Assembly: GCF_001005085.2 (NCBI RefSeq)
Contig: NZ_LBMU02000021.1
Location: 1-64,000 of the forward strand
DNA: 64,000 bases
Direction: 5' to 3'
Origin: Streptomyces humi
GTDB taxonomy: Bacteria > Actinomycetota > Actinomycetes > Streptomycetales > Streptomycetaceae
In this document: positions 18,652 to 26,738 of the stretch, piece after piece
Layout: each line of letters starts with the position of its first letter
Position numbering within the stretch: position 1 is the stretch's first letter
The notes under the pieces: model-generated
Databases searched by the model: none
Told to the model about the DNA's origin: nothing
Seen by the model: only the letters and a program-made list of their open reading frames with translations
Position numbers and translations under genes: made by a program

Positions 18652-20052
18652 ATGGCCACGGAGTACGGGCAGGGACACGGGTACGACTACTCGCAGAACG
18701 GGTCGCACGGGTCGCACGGGTCGTATGGGTCGTATGGGTCGTATGGCGACAGCGAGCCCTACGGCGGACGTCGGCGTCGGGTGCCCGCCGTCCTGCGGGC
18801 GCCGTTCGAGGCGCGCAGCTGGCGTGAGTTCGGCTATGTGCTGCTGGGCTTTCCGATCGGTGTCGCCCTGTTCGTGTGGACCGTGACGATGCTGTCCCTG
18901 GGTGTGGGGCTGCTGGTGACCTTCGTCGGGATTCCGCTGCTGGCGGTGGCCCTCGCCGGGTGCCGGGGTTTCGGAGCACTGGAGCGGGCACGCGCGCGCG
19001 GGCTGCTGAAACTGCGGGTGGCGGACCCGGAACCGGTGCGGATGCGCAAGCCGGGGTTCTTCGCCTGGATGGGCGCGGTGCTGAAGAGCGGCACGTCCTG
19101 GCGTCATCTGCTGTACGCGGTTTTGCAGTTCCCGTGGTCGATGTTCTCGTTCGTCGTCGCGCTCAACCTCTGGGCGTACGGCTGGGCCCTGCTGACGTAT
19201 CCGCTGTGGTTCTGGGTCTTCCCGGTGTACGCCGGGCAGGGCGGGATCCAGCTGTACGGCGACGCGCACCACAGCGTCTATCTCGACAACCCGTTCGAGA
19301 TCACCGTGACGGCGCTGGTGGGGCTGCTGTTCACGCTGGCCACGCCGTGGATCGTACGGGCGCTGACGATGGTGGACCGGGTGATGGTGCACGGGCTGCT
19401 GGGGCCGTCACGGCTGGCGTCGCGGGTGGTGGAGCTGGAGTCGGACCGCGGGGTGGTCGTGGACACGGCCGCCGCCGACCTGCGAAGGATCGAGCGGGAC
19501 CTGCACGACGGGGCGCAGGCGCGGCTGGTGGCACTGGCCATGGACCTGGGGCTGGCGAAGGAGAAGCTGCGGGAGGATCCGCAGGTCGCGGCGCGCATGG
19601 TGGACGAGGCGCACGGTGAGGTGAAGACCGCGTTGCAGGAGCTGCGGGACCTGGCCCGGGGCATCCATCCGGCGGTGCTGACCGACCGGGGCCTGGACGC
19701 GGCACTGTCCTCGGTGGCCTCGCGGTGCACGGTGCCGGTGCGGGTGGAGGTCGACCTGGTGGAGCGGCCGGCGGCGGCGATCGAGGGGATCGCGTACTTC
19801 ACGGTGTCGGAGCTGCTCCAGAACGTCAGCAAGCACGCGCGTGCGCGCGAGGCGTCGGTGGACGTGTGGCGCAGTGAGGACCGGCTGATGCTTCAGGTCG
19901 TGGACGACGGGGTGGGCGGCGCCGACACGTCCGGCGGGTCGGGGCTGGCGGGGCTGGCCGAGCGGCTGGACGCGGTCGACGGGATCCTGGTGGTGGACTC
20001 GCCGGCCGGCGGCCCCACCCGGGTGACGGCGGAGCTGCCCTGGCGGCGCTGA
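18652..20052 (+). CDS. Sensor histidine kinase, paralogue of the preceding kinase
   Basis: A 466-residue kinase with the same plan as its neighbour: a membrane sensor domain in the first half, LRRIERDLHDGAQARLV around the phospho-acceptor His, N-box SELLQNVSKHARA, and G boxes DDGVGGAD and GSGLAGLAERL. It differs by a Tyr/Gly/Ser/His-rich N-terminus built from three-residue repeats (GSHGSHGSYGSYGSYG), encoded by a 9-base tandem repeat. ATG at 18652 is chosen because upstream in-frame sequence to 18508 is intergenic in character. Its closeness to the response regulator suggests this kinase is the cognate partner. Confidence 0.88.
   Translation: MATEYGQGHGYDYSQNGSHGSHGSYGSYGSYGDSEPYGGRRRRVPAVLRAPFEARSWREFGYVLLGFPIGVALFVWTVTMLSLGVGLLVTFVGIPLLAVALAGCRGFGALERARARGLLKLRVADPEPVRMRKPGFFAWMGAVLKSGTSWRHLLYAVLQFPWSMFSFVVALNLWAYGWALLTYPLWFWVFPVYAGQGGIQLYGDAHHSVYLDNPFEITVTALVGLLFTLATPWIVRALTMVDRVMVHGLLGPSRLASRVVELESDRGVVVDTAAADLRRIERDLHDGAQARLVALAMDLGLAKEKLREDPQVAARMVDEAHGEVKTALQELRDLARGIHPAVLTDRGLDAALSSVASRCTVPVRVEVDLVERPAAAIEGIAYFTVSELLQNVSKHARAREASVDVWRSEDRLMLQVVDDGVGGADTSGGSGLAGLAERLDAVDGILVVDSPAGGPTRVTAELPWRR
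18700..18744 (+). repeat. 9-base tandem repeat (5 units) inside the kinase gene
   Basis: GGGTCGCAC twice, then GGGTCGTAT three times. Each unit encodes Gly-Ser-His or Gly-Ser-Tyr. In-frame units can expand or contract without killing the gene, changing the length of the cytoplasmic N-terminus. Confidence 0.8.
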
Positions 20053-20215
20053 AGGACCCTGGGGGTGACGGCCGCCGCCCCCGCACTCGAGTGGCGGCCT
20101 GTTTTGGCCAGCGACCTCCCCTTACTCGCACGCACTCCGATCCGAATGCTGGAATGCTGGACTTTCGGACAGGGCAGGCATGTACGCCGGACGGGGTGTG
20201 GGGGGCCGGGAGATC

Positions 20216-20887
20216 GTGGAGGACAGGGTGCGGGTGGTCATCGCCGAGGATTCCGTGCTGCTCAGGGAGGGGCTGACCCGGCTGTTGACCGACCGCGGAC
20301 ATGACGTGGTCGCGGGCGTCGGAGACGCGGAGGCGCTGGTCAAGACCATCGCCGAGCTGGACGCGCAGGAGGCGCTGCCGGACGTCGTGGTGGCGGACGT
20401 ACGGATGCCGCCGACGCACACCGACGAAGGGGTGCGGGCGGCCGTACGGCTGCGGAAGGCGCATCCGGGGCTCGGGGTGCTGGTGCTGTCGCAGTACGTC
20501 GAGGAGCGCTACGCCACCGAACTGCTGGCCGGTTCCAGCCGGGGCGTGGGGTATCTGCTGAAGGACCGGGTCGCCGAGGTGCGGGAGTTCGTGGACGCGG
20601 TGGTGCGGGTCGCCGAGGGGGGTACGGCGCTCGATCCCGAGGTCGTGGCGCAGTTGCTCGGGCGCAGCCGCAAGCAGGACGTGCTGGCCGGGCTGACCCC
20701 GCGGGAGCGGGAGGTGCTGGGGCTGATGGCCGAGGGTCGGACGAACTCGGCTATCGCGCGGCAGCTGGTCGTGAGCGACGGGGCCGTCGAGAAGCACGTC
20801 AGCAACATCTTCCTCAAGCTGGGCCTCTCCCCGAGCGACGGTGACCACCGGCGCGTTCTGGCCGTTCTCACCTATCTGAACTCCTGA
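20216..20887 (+). CDS. LuxR/NarL-family response regulator
   Basis: A 223-residue two-component regulator. The receiver domain shows the acidic pair in VVIAEDSVLLREGLTRLL, the phospho-acceptor Asp in VVVADVRMPPTHTDEG and the Lys in GVGYLLKDRV. The C-terminal GerE helix-turn-helix is LTPREREVLGLMAEGRTNSA followed by EKHVSNIFLKLGL. GTG at 20216 is preferred because it follows GGGAG closely and begins exactly where the receiver fold starts. An in-frame ATG at 20180 would add 12 unconserved residues. It probably acts with one or both kinases just upstream. Confidence 0.88.
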   Translation: MEDRVRVVIAEDSVLLREGLTRLLTDRGHDVVAGVGDAEALVKTIAELDAQEALPDVVVADVRMPPTHTDEGVRAAVRLRKAHPGLGVLVLSQYVEERYATELLAGSSRGVGYLLKDRVAEVREFVDAVVRVAEGGTALDPEVVAQLLGRSRKQDVLAGLTPREREVLGLMAEGRTNSAIARQLVVSDGAVEKHVSNIFLKLGLSPSDGDHRRVLAVLTYLNS

Positions 20888-20937
20888 CGGGCGGCCACCG
20901 TGTCGGCACCGGAAGGCAGCCCAGGGGAGGGAAAATC

Positions 20938-21090
20938 ATGACAAGTCAGGGCGACAGGTCGTCTCGAAGAGCCGTCCAGCATGCGAGCGGACACGGGAAG
21001 GCGACCCTAACCGACGTAGGGTTGAAGGTGGGATGGTCCGTGGGACGGCCAGGCCCGGACAGCCGCCTCGAAGGAGGTCCAGTTCAGTGA
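20938..21090 (+). CDS. Small ORF (50 codons) translationally coupled to korA
   Basis: ATG at 20938 follows a strong GGGGAGGG ribosome site and opens a 50-residue frame (MTSQGDRSSRRAVQHASGHG...). Its TGA at 21088-21090 overlaps the korA GTG start as GTGA. No family is recognised, and the product is basic and hydrophilic. It may be a leader peptide controlling korA translation or a genuine small protein. The evidence is the ribosome site and the exact overlap only. A very good ribosome site (AAGGAGG) also serves korA directly, so coupling may not be needed. Confidence 0.45.
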   Translation: MTSQGDRSSRRAVQHASGHGKATLTDVGLKVGWSVGRPGPDSRLEGGPVQ

Positions 21091-23027
21091 CCAGCCAGGT
21101 CAGCAGGACAACGGAACAGGCCGATGGAACCGCCGACGGAACCGTCGTCGGAGAGCAGCGCAAGCCGGGCGGCGTCAAATCCGTCCGGCGCCTGGACCGG
21201 GTGATCATCCGGTTCGCGGGGGACTCGGGTGACGGTATGCAACTCACCGGAGACCGGTTCACGTCGGAGACCGCGTCCTTCGGAAACGACCTCTCGACCC
21301 TCCCGAACTTCCCGGCCGAGATCCGGGCCCCCGCAGGCACTCTGCCGGGGGTTTCGTCCTTCCAGCTGCACTTCGCCGACCACGACATCCTCACCCCCGG
21401 GGACGCGCCGAACGTGCTGGTCGCGATGAACCCGGCCGCGCTGAAAGCCAACATCGGCGATCTGCCGCGCGGCGCGGAGATCATCGTCAACACGGACGAG
21501 TTCACCAAACGGGCGATGCAGAAGGTCGGCTACGACACCTCGCCCCTGGAGGACGGCTCGCTCGACGGGTACAGCCTCCACCCGGTGCCGCTGACCACGC
21601 TGACCGTGGAGGCACTGAAGGAATTCGACCTCACCCGCAAAGAGGCCGAGCGCAGCAAGAACATGTTCGCGCTCGGCCTCTTGTCATGGATGTACCACCG
21701 GCCCACCGAGGGCACGGAGAAGTTCCTCGCGCAGAAGTTCGCCCGCAAACCCGAGGTCATGAAAGCCAACCTGGCGGCCTTCCGCGCGGGCTGGAACTTC
21801 GGCGAGACGACCGAGGACTTCGCGGTCTCGTACGAGATCGCGCCGGCGACCACCGCGTTCCCGGTCGGCACCTACCGGAACATCTCGGGGAACCTGGCCC
21901 TGGCCTACGGCCTGGTCACGGCGAGCCGGCAGGCGGATCTGCCGCTGTTCCTCGGGTCGTACCCGATCACCCCGGCCTCCGACATCCTGCACGAGCTGTC
22001 CAAGCACAAGAACTTCGGCGTGCGGACGTTCCAGGCGGAGGACGAGATCGCCGGTATCGGGGCGGCGCTGGGGGCGGCGTTCGGCGGTGCGCTCGCGGTG
22101 ACGACGACGTCCGGTCCCGGGGTGGCCCTGAAGGCGGAGACGGTCGGACTCGCGGTCTCCCTGGAGCTGCCGCTGCTGGTCGTCGACATCCAGCGCGGCG
22201 GGCCGTCCACCGGTCTGCCGACCAAGACCGAGCAGGCGGACCTGCTCCAGGCGATGTACGGCCGCAACGGCGAGGCGCCGGTCCCGGTGATCGCCCCGCG
22301 GACCCCCGCCGACTGCTTCGAGGCGGCGCTGGAGGCGGCCAGGATCGCGCTGACGTACCGCACCCCCGTGATGCTCCTGTCCGACGGTTACCTGGCCAAC
22401 GGCAGCGAGCCCTGGCGGATCCCGGAGCTCACCGAGCTCCCCGACCTGCGGGTGCAGTTCGCCGACGGCCCCAACCACACCCTCGACGACGGCACCGAGG
22501 TCTTCTGGCCGTACAAACGCGACCCGCAGACCCTCGCCCGGCCCTGGGCGGTCCCCGGCACGCCCGGCCTCGAACACCGCATCGGCGGCATCGAGAAGCA
22601 GGACGGCACCGGCAACATCTCGTACGACCCCGCCAACCACGACTTCATGGTCCGCACCCGGCAGGCCAAGATCGACGGTATCGAGGTGCCCGACGTCGAG
22701 GTCGACGACCCGGACGGCGCGCGGACCCTGGTGCTGGGCTGGGGCTCCACGTACGGACCGATCACTGCGGCGGTACGGCGGCTGCGCGCGGCCGGTGAGG
22801 CGATCGCGCAGGCGCACCTGCGTCACCTGAACCCGTTCCCGAAGAACCTCGCCGCCGTCCTCAAGAGCTACGACAAGGTGGTGATCCCCGAGATGAACCT
22901 CGGTCAGCTCGCCACCCTCATCCGGGCGAGGTACCTGGTGGACGCGCATTCGTACAACCAGGTCAACGGCATGCCGTTCAAGGCCGAGCAGCTCGCCGCG
23001 GCGCTCAAGGAGGCCATCCATGACTGA
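21087..23027 (+). CDS. korA: 2-oxoacid:ferredoxin oxidoreductase, fused gamma-alpha subunit
   Basis: A 646-residue subunit of 2-oxoglutarate:ferredoxin oxidoreductase, which oxidatively decarboxylates a 2-oxoacid to acyl-CoA and reduces ferredoxin. The N-terminal gamma domain has VIIRFAGDSGDGMQLTGDRF. The alpha domain starts about residue 230 with LFLGSYPITPASDILHELS, followed by ALAVTTTSGPGVALKAE and PVMLLSDGYLANGSEPW. GTG at 21087 lies 8 bases after AAGGAGG. It overlaps korB by eight bases. The fused gamma-alpha form with a separate beta is usual in actinobacteria, where it can complement or replace the 2-oxoglutarate dehydrogenase step. Confidence 0.9.
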   Translation: MTSQVSRTTEQADGTADGTVVGEQRKPGGVKSVRRLDRVIIRFAGDSGDGMQLTGDRFTSETASFGNDLSTLPNFPAEIRAPAGTLPGVSSFQLHFADHDILTPGDAPNVLVAMNPAALKANIGDLPRGAEIIVNTDEFTKRAMQKVGYDTSPLEDGSLDGYSLHPVPLTTLTVEALKEFDLTRKEAERSKNMFALGLLSWMYHRPTEGTEKFLAQKFARKPEVMKANLAAFRAGWNFGETTEDFAVSYEIAPATTAFPVGTYRNISGNLALAYGLVTASRQADLPLFLGSYPITPASDILHELSKHKNFGVRTFQAEDEIAGIGAALGAAFGGALAVTTTSGPGVALKAETVGLAVSLELPLLVVDIQRGGPSTGLPTKTEQADLLQAMYGRNGEAPVPVIAPRTPADCFEAALEAARIALTYRTPVMLLSDGYLANGSEPWRIPELTELPDLRVQFADGPNHTLDDGTEVFWPYKRDPQTLARPWAVPGTPGLEHRIGGIEKQDGTGNISYDPANHDFMVRTRQAKIDGIEVPDVEVDDPDGARTLVLGWGSTYGPITAAVRRLRAAGEAIAQAHLRHLNPFPKNLAAVLKSYDKVVIPEMNLGQLATLIRARYLVDAHSYNQVNGMPFKAEQLAAALKEAIHD

Positions 23028-24090
23028 CGTGACGGACGCCACCGAAGGGCTGCTCCAGCTCGTGCCCAAGGCCGAGGCCAGGCAGTCCATGAAGGACTTC
23101 AAGTCGGACCAGGAGGTCCGCTGGTGCCCGGGCTGCGGTGACTACGCGATCCTGGCGGCCGTACAGGGCTTCATGCCGGAACTGGGGCTGGCGAGGGAGA
23201 ACATCGTCTTCGTCTCCGGGATCGGCTGCTCGTCCCGTTTCCCGTACTACATGAACACCTACGGGATGCACTCCATCCACGGCCGGGCGCCGGCGATCGC
23301 GACCGGTCTGGCGACCAGTCGGCGGGATCTGTCGGTGTGGGTCGTCACGGGTGACGGTGACGCCCTGTCCATCGGCGGCAACCACCTCATCCACGCGCTG
23401 CGCCGCAACGTCAACCTGAAGATCCTCCTCTTCAACAACCGCATCTACGGGTTGACGAAAGGCCAGTACTCACCGACCTCGGAGGTCGGGAAAATCACCA
23501 AGTCGACACCGATGGGTTCGCTGGACGCCCCGTTCAACCCGGTGTCCCTGGCGATCGGCGCCGAGGCCTCCTTCGTCGCGCGCACCATCGACTCCGACCG
23601 CAAGCACCTCACCGAGGTGCTGCGCGCGGCCGCCGCGCACCCGGGCACGGCCCTGATCGAGATCTACCAGAACTGCAACATCTTCAACGACGGGGCCTTC
23701 GACGCCCTCAAGGACAAGCAGTCGGCCGAGGAGGCGATGATCCGCCTGGAGCACGGGCAGCCCATCCGCTTCGGCGCGGACCGCGCGCGCGGGGTGGTAC
23801 GGGACCGGCTCACCGGTGACCTGAGGGTGGTCGACGTGACGGCGGACAACGAGTCCGAGATCCTCGTCCACGACGCCCACTCCCCCTCCCCCACCACGGC
23901 CTTCGCGCTGTCCCGGCTGGCCGACCCGGACACCCTGCACAACACGCCCGTCGGTGTCTTCCGCGCGGTGGAAAGGCCCGTCTACGACGTGCAGATGTCC
24001 GAGCAGCTGGACACCGCCGTCGCACAGCACGGCAAGGGCGACCTCGCGGCGCTGCTGGCCGGCGGGGACACCTGGACGGTCGTCGGCTGA
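23020..24090 (+). CDS. korB: 2-oxoacid:ferredoxin oxidoreductase beta subunit
   Basis: A 356-residue thiamine diphosphate-binding subunit. It has RWCPGCGDYAILAAVQ with Cys ligands for the iron-sulfur cluster, GIGCSSRFPYY, the TPP/Mg motif VTGDGDALSIGGNHLIHALR ending near NNRIYGLTKGQYSPTS, and a C-terminal domain common to KorB. It starts inside the last codons of korA and is followed by a perfect hairpin, so korAB (with the small ORF) looks like a complete transcription unit. Confidence 0.92.
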   Translation: MTDVTDATEGLLQLVPKAEARQSMKDFKSDQEVRWCPGCGDYAILAAVQGFMPELGLARENIVFVSGIGCSSRFPYYMNTYGMHSIHGRAPAIATGLATSRRDLSVWVVTGDGDALSIGGNHLIHALRRNVNLKILLFNNRIYGLTKGQYSPTSEVGKITKSTPMGSLDAPFNPVSLAIGAEASFVARTIDSDRKHLTEVLRAAAAHPGTALIEIYQNCNIFNDGAFDALKDKQSAEEAMIRLEHGQPIRFGADRARGVVRDRLTGDLRVVDVTADNESEILVHDAHSPSPTTAFALSRLADPDTLHNTPVGVFRAVERPVYDVQMSEQLDTAVAQHGKGDLAALLAGGDTWTVVG

Positions 24091-24102
24091 CCGCAGGCGG
24101 CC

Positions 24103-24141
24103 GCGAGCGGGGTCCGGACGACACGTCCGGACCCCGCTCGC
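24103..24141 (+). terminator. Terminator after korB
   Basis: A perfect 18-base stem (GCGAGCGGGGTCCGGACG, 24103-24120) with a three-base loop ACA and the exact complement at 24124-24141, starting 12 bases after the korB stop. It probably also ends the oppositely transcribed hxlR-type gene. Confidence 0.85.
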
Positions 24142-24142
24142 A

Positions 24143-24253
24143 CGTCAGGCCTTCTCCGGCCGCGGTTCACGCGTCAGGCCTCCTTCGGCTGTGGTTCGCG
24201 CGTCAGGCCCTCTCCGGCCGCGGCTCGTGCGTCAGGCCTTCTTCGCCTCGTCG
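24143..24253. repeat. 29-base tandem repeat copying the 3' end of the HxlR gene
   Basis: Units start at 24143, 24172, 24201 and 24230, each beginning CGTCAGGCC and continuing TTCTCCGGCCGCGG or a close variant. The fourth unit is the real 3' end of the HxlR gene; TCA at 24232-24234 is its stop codon read on the plus strand. The other three lie downstream of that stop. Confidence 0.85.
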
Positions 24254-24630
24254 TAGGCCTCGCGCGCGCGTTCCACGTCCGCCATCCGCCGCTCGGTCCA
24301 CAGGGCCAGGTCCCGTACCTGCTGGGCGGCCTCGCGGCCGAGGTCGGTGAGGGAGTAGTCGACGCGGGGCGGGATGACGGGTTTGGCGTCGCGGTGGACG
24401 AGACCGTCCCGTTCCAGCGTCTGGAGCGTCTGGGTCAGCATCTTCTCGCTGACCCGGCCGATCGCGCGGCGCAGCTCGCTGAAGCGGTAGGGGCGGTCGA
24501 GGAGTTCGATGAGGACCAGGACGCCCCAACGGCTGGTGACGTGCTCCAGGACCAGCCGGTACGGGCACATCGCCTCGGCGACGACGTACTTCCCGGTGCC
24601 GGGACCACCTTCGGGGATGCTTACGACCAT
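24232..24630 (-). CDS. HxlR-family transcriptional regulator
   Basis: A 132-residue winged-helix DNA-binding protein. The HxlR core is visible: CPYRLVLEHVTSRWGVLVLI, FSELRRAIGRVSEKMLTQTL and LERDGLVHRDAKPVIPPRVD, then YSLTDLGREA. It is transcribed away from a QorB-like quinone reductase gene (24723) with a dyad in the shared gap. That pairing is common: such regulators respond to quinones, aldehydes or other electrophiles, often through a conserved Cys. The only Cys here is in the N-terminal MCPYR, the usual sensing position. Confidence 0.88.
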   Translation of the reverse strand: MVVSIPEGGPGTGKYVVAEAMCPYRLVLEHVTSRWGVLVLIELLDRPYRFSELRRAIGRVSEKMLTQTLQTLERDGLVHRDAKPVIPPRVDYSLTDLGREAAQQVRDLALWTERRMADVERAREAYDEAKKA

Positions 24631-24633
24631 GCC

Positions 24634-24658
24634 AGTACCTTACTTCAAAGTGGGTACT
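24634..24658. promoter_or_regulatory. Candidate HxlR operator in the divergent promoter
   Basis: AGTACCTTACTT and AAAGTGGGTACT flank a single C at 24646 and form an imperfect dyad ending in AGTACC and GGTACT. It begins only four bases upstream of the regulator start codon and about 65-90 bases upstream of the reductase gene, as expected for autoregulation plus control of the neighbour. Confidence 0.6.
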
Positions 24659-24722
24659 TTCTTCTGGTTAGCGCACCTCCTAGGGTTAGTGACAACGGAA
24701 CCCCACAAGGAGATCGCACACC

Positions 24723-25577
24723 ATGAGCATCGTCGTCACCGGAGCCACCGGACACCTCGGCCGCCACGTCGTGAACCAGCTGCTGGAGAAGGTCCCGGCC
24801 GAGCAGATCACCGCCGTCGTGCGCGACGAGACCAAGGCCGCCGACTTCGCGGCCAAGGGCGTGAAGATCGCCGTCGCGGACTACAACACCCCCGAGACCT
24901 TCGACGGCCTGTTCGCCGCCGACGACAAGGTGCTGCTGATCTCCGGCAACGAGTTCGACAAGGGCCGTCCCGCGCAGCACCAGGTCGTCATCGACGCGGC
25001 CAAGGCGGCCGGTGTGGCCCTGCTCGCGTACACCAGCGCCCCGGGCAGCCTGAAGGCCACCCTGGTGGACGACCACCGCACCACCGAAAAGGCGCTGCTC
25101 GCCTCCGGTCTGCCGTACACCCTGCTGCGCAACGGCTGGTACCACGAGAACTACACCGAGAACCTCGCACCGGTCCTGGAGCACAACGCGGTCGTCGCGG
25201 CCGCCGGTGAGGGCCGGGTCTCCTCGGCGTCCCGCGCGGACTACGCGGCCGCCGCGGTCGCCGTGCTGACCGGCGAGGGCCACGAGAACCAGACGTACGA
25301 ACTGGGCGGCGACACCGCCTGGAGCTTCGCCGAGTACGCGGCCGTGGTCGCCGAGCAGACCGGCAAGGAGATCGCCTACAACTCCGTGCCCGGCGAGGTG
25401 CTCCAGGGCATCCTCACCGGCGCCGGCGTGCCCGAGTTCTTCGCGGGGATCCTGGTCGACGTCGACGCGTCGATCGCCAAGGGCGAGCTCGTCGTCGACT
25501 CCGGTGACCTCTCCCGGCTGGCCGGCCGCCCGACCTCCCCGATCTCGGAGGCCGTCGCCGCCGCACTCAAGGGCTGA
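24723..25577 (+). CDS. NmrA-type NAD(P)H:quinone oxidoreductase (QorB/YtfG-like)
   Basis: A 284-residue Rossmann protein. The NADP motif is VVTGATGHLGRHVVNQLLEK, followed by DDKVLLISGNEFDKG, VALLAYTSAPGSLKATLVDD and YTLLRNGWYHENYTENL, the pattern of the QorB/YtfG atypical SDR group. Family members reduce quinones with NADPH. There is a good ribosome site (AAGGAGA) upstream of ATG 24723. It is divergent from the HxlR regulator, which probably represses it. A 23-base stem-loop follows the stop codon. Confidence 0.88.
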   Translation: MSIVVTGATGHLGRHVVNQLLEKVPAEQITAVVRDETKAADFAAKGVKIAVADYNTPETFDGLFAADDKVLLISGNEFDKGRPAQHQVVIDAAKAAGVALLAYTSAPGSLKATLVDDHRTTEKALLASGLPYTLLRNGWYHENYTENLAPVLEHNAVVAAAGEGRVSSASRADYAAAAVAVLTGEGHENQTYELGGDTAWSFAEYAAVVAEQTGKEIAYNSVPGEVLQGILTGAGVPEFFAGILVDVDASIAKGELVVDSGDLSRLAGRPTSPISEAVAAALKG

Positions 25578-25594
25578 CCTGCCCCGACGACCTC

Positions 25595-25644
25595 GCCCCG
25601 GTCTGTCATGACCGTATACCGATACGGCCATGACAGACCGGGGC
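25595..25644. terminator. Long hairpin between the reductase and rarD
   Basis: 23-base arms at 25595-25617 and 25622-25644 are complementary at 22 positions around a four-base ACCG loop. It follows the reductase stop by 18 bases and precedes rarD by about 50, so it should isolate the two genes. It is unusually long and regular for a terminator. Confidence 0.7.
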
Positions 25645-25696
25645 GCTCGGCGCTACCTTCGTCCAGATGCGATGAATCAGGGGACGAGGAGGGCCG

Positions 25697-26707
25697 GTGG
25701 CCGGGATATCGAAGGGTGCCGAGACATCCGAGGGTGGATCACAGGGCGAGTCGAAGGGTGAGCAGCGGACGGGGTTGCTCAACGGCATCGCCGCCTACGG
25801 GATGTGGGGGCTGGTCCCGCTCTTCTGGCCGCTGCTGAAGCCCGCCGGGTCGGTGGAGATCCTCGCCCACCGCATGGTGTGGTCCCTGCTCTTCGTCGCC
25901 GCCGCCCTGGCCTTCGTACGACGCTGGGCCTGGGCCGGCGAACTGCTGCGCCAGCCGCGCCGACTTGCCCTGGTGGCGGTCGCCGCCGCCGTGATCACCG
26001 TCAACTGGGGCGTCTACATCTGGGCCGTGAACGCCGGCCACGTGGTGGAGGCCTCCCTCGGCTACTTCATCAACCCGCTGGTCACCATCGCCATGGGCGT
26101 GCTGCTGCTGAAGGAGCGCCTGCGGCCCGCGCAGTGGGCGGCGGTGGGCGTCGGCTTCGCCGCGGTCGTCGTCCTGACCGTCGGCTACGGGCAGCCGCCG
26201 TGGATCTCCCTCACCCTCGCCTTCTCCTTCGCCACCTACGGTCTCGTCAAGAAGAAGGTCAACCTCGGCGGCGTGGAGTCACTCGCGGCGGAGACCGCGA
26301 TCCAGTTCCTGCCCGCGCTCGGCTATCTGCTGTGGCTGGCCGGCCACGGCGACTCCAGCTTCCTCGACGACGGCGCCGGGCACGCGGCCCTGCTGGCCTC
26401 CACCGGCATCGTCACCGCCGTCCCGCTGGTCTGTTTCGGCGCCGCCGCGATCCGCGTCCCGCTCTCCACGCTGGGCCTCCTTCAGTACCTCGCGCCGGTC
26501 TTCCAGTTCCTGCTCGGCATCGTCTACTTCCATGAGGCCATGCCCGTCGAACGCTGGGCCGGTTTCGCGCTCGTCTGGCTCGCCCTCTCGCTGCTCACCT
26601 GGGACGCGCTGCGCACCGCCCGCCGTGCCGCGCGGGCGCTCGCGGCGGCAGCGGCCCTACCACGGCCCGCGGCACCTGCGGCGGAGAGTCCCGCGAGTCC
26701 GGTGTGA
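25697..26707 (+). CDS. rarD: RarD-type EamA transporter
   Basis: A 336-residue membrane protein of the DMT superfamily with ten predicted helices. RarD features are NGIAAYGMWGLVPLFWPLLK, EILAHRMVWSLLFV, NWGVYIWAVNAGHVVEASLG and YFINPLVTIAMGVLLLKERL. Substrates are not established for most members; chloramphenicol resistance and amino-acid export have been suggested. GTG at 25697 has GAGGAGGG upstream. The first ~25 residues are hydrophilic and unconserved, so a start closer to NGIAAYGMW is possible. Confidence 0.88.
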   Translation: MAGISKGAETSEGGSQGESKGEQRTGLLNGIAAYGMWGLVPLFWPLLKPAGSVEILAHRMVWSLLFVAAALAFVRRWAWAGELLRQPRRLALVAVAAAVITVNWGVYIWAVNAGHVVEASLGYFINPLVTIAMGVLLLKERLRPAQWAAVGVGFAAVVVLTVGYGQPPWISLTLAFSFATYGLVKKKVNLGGVESLAAETAIQFLPALGYLLWLAGHGDSSFLDDGAGHAALLASTGIVTAVPLVCFGAAAIRVPLSTLGLLQYLAPVFQFLLGIVYFHEAMPVERWAGFALVWLALSLLTWDALRTARRAARALAAAAALPRPAAPAAESPASPV

Positions 26708-26738
26708 GGCCCGGCGCCGTCGGCTATAAGTGGGCGGC

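Noticed and set aside
24143..24253. Could the 29-base repeats be a CRISPR array?
   Set aside because: The units abut directly without unique spacers, and there are no cas genes.
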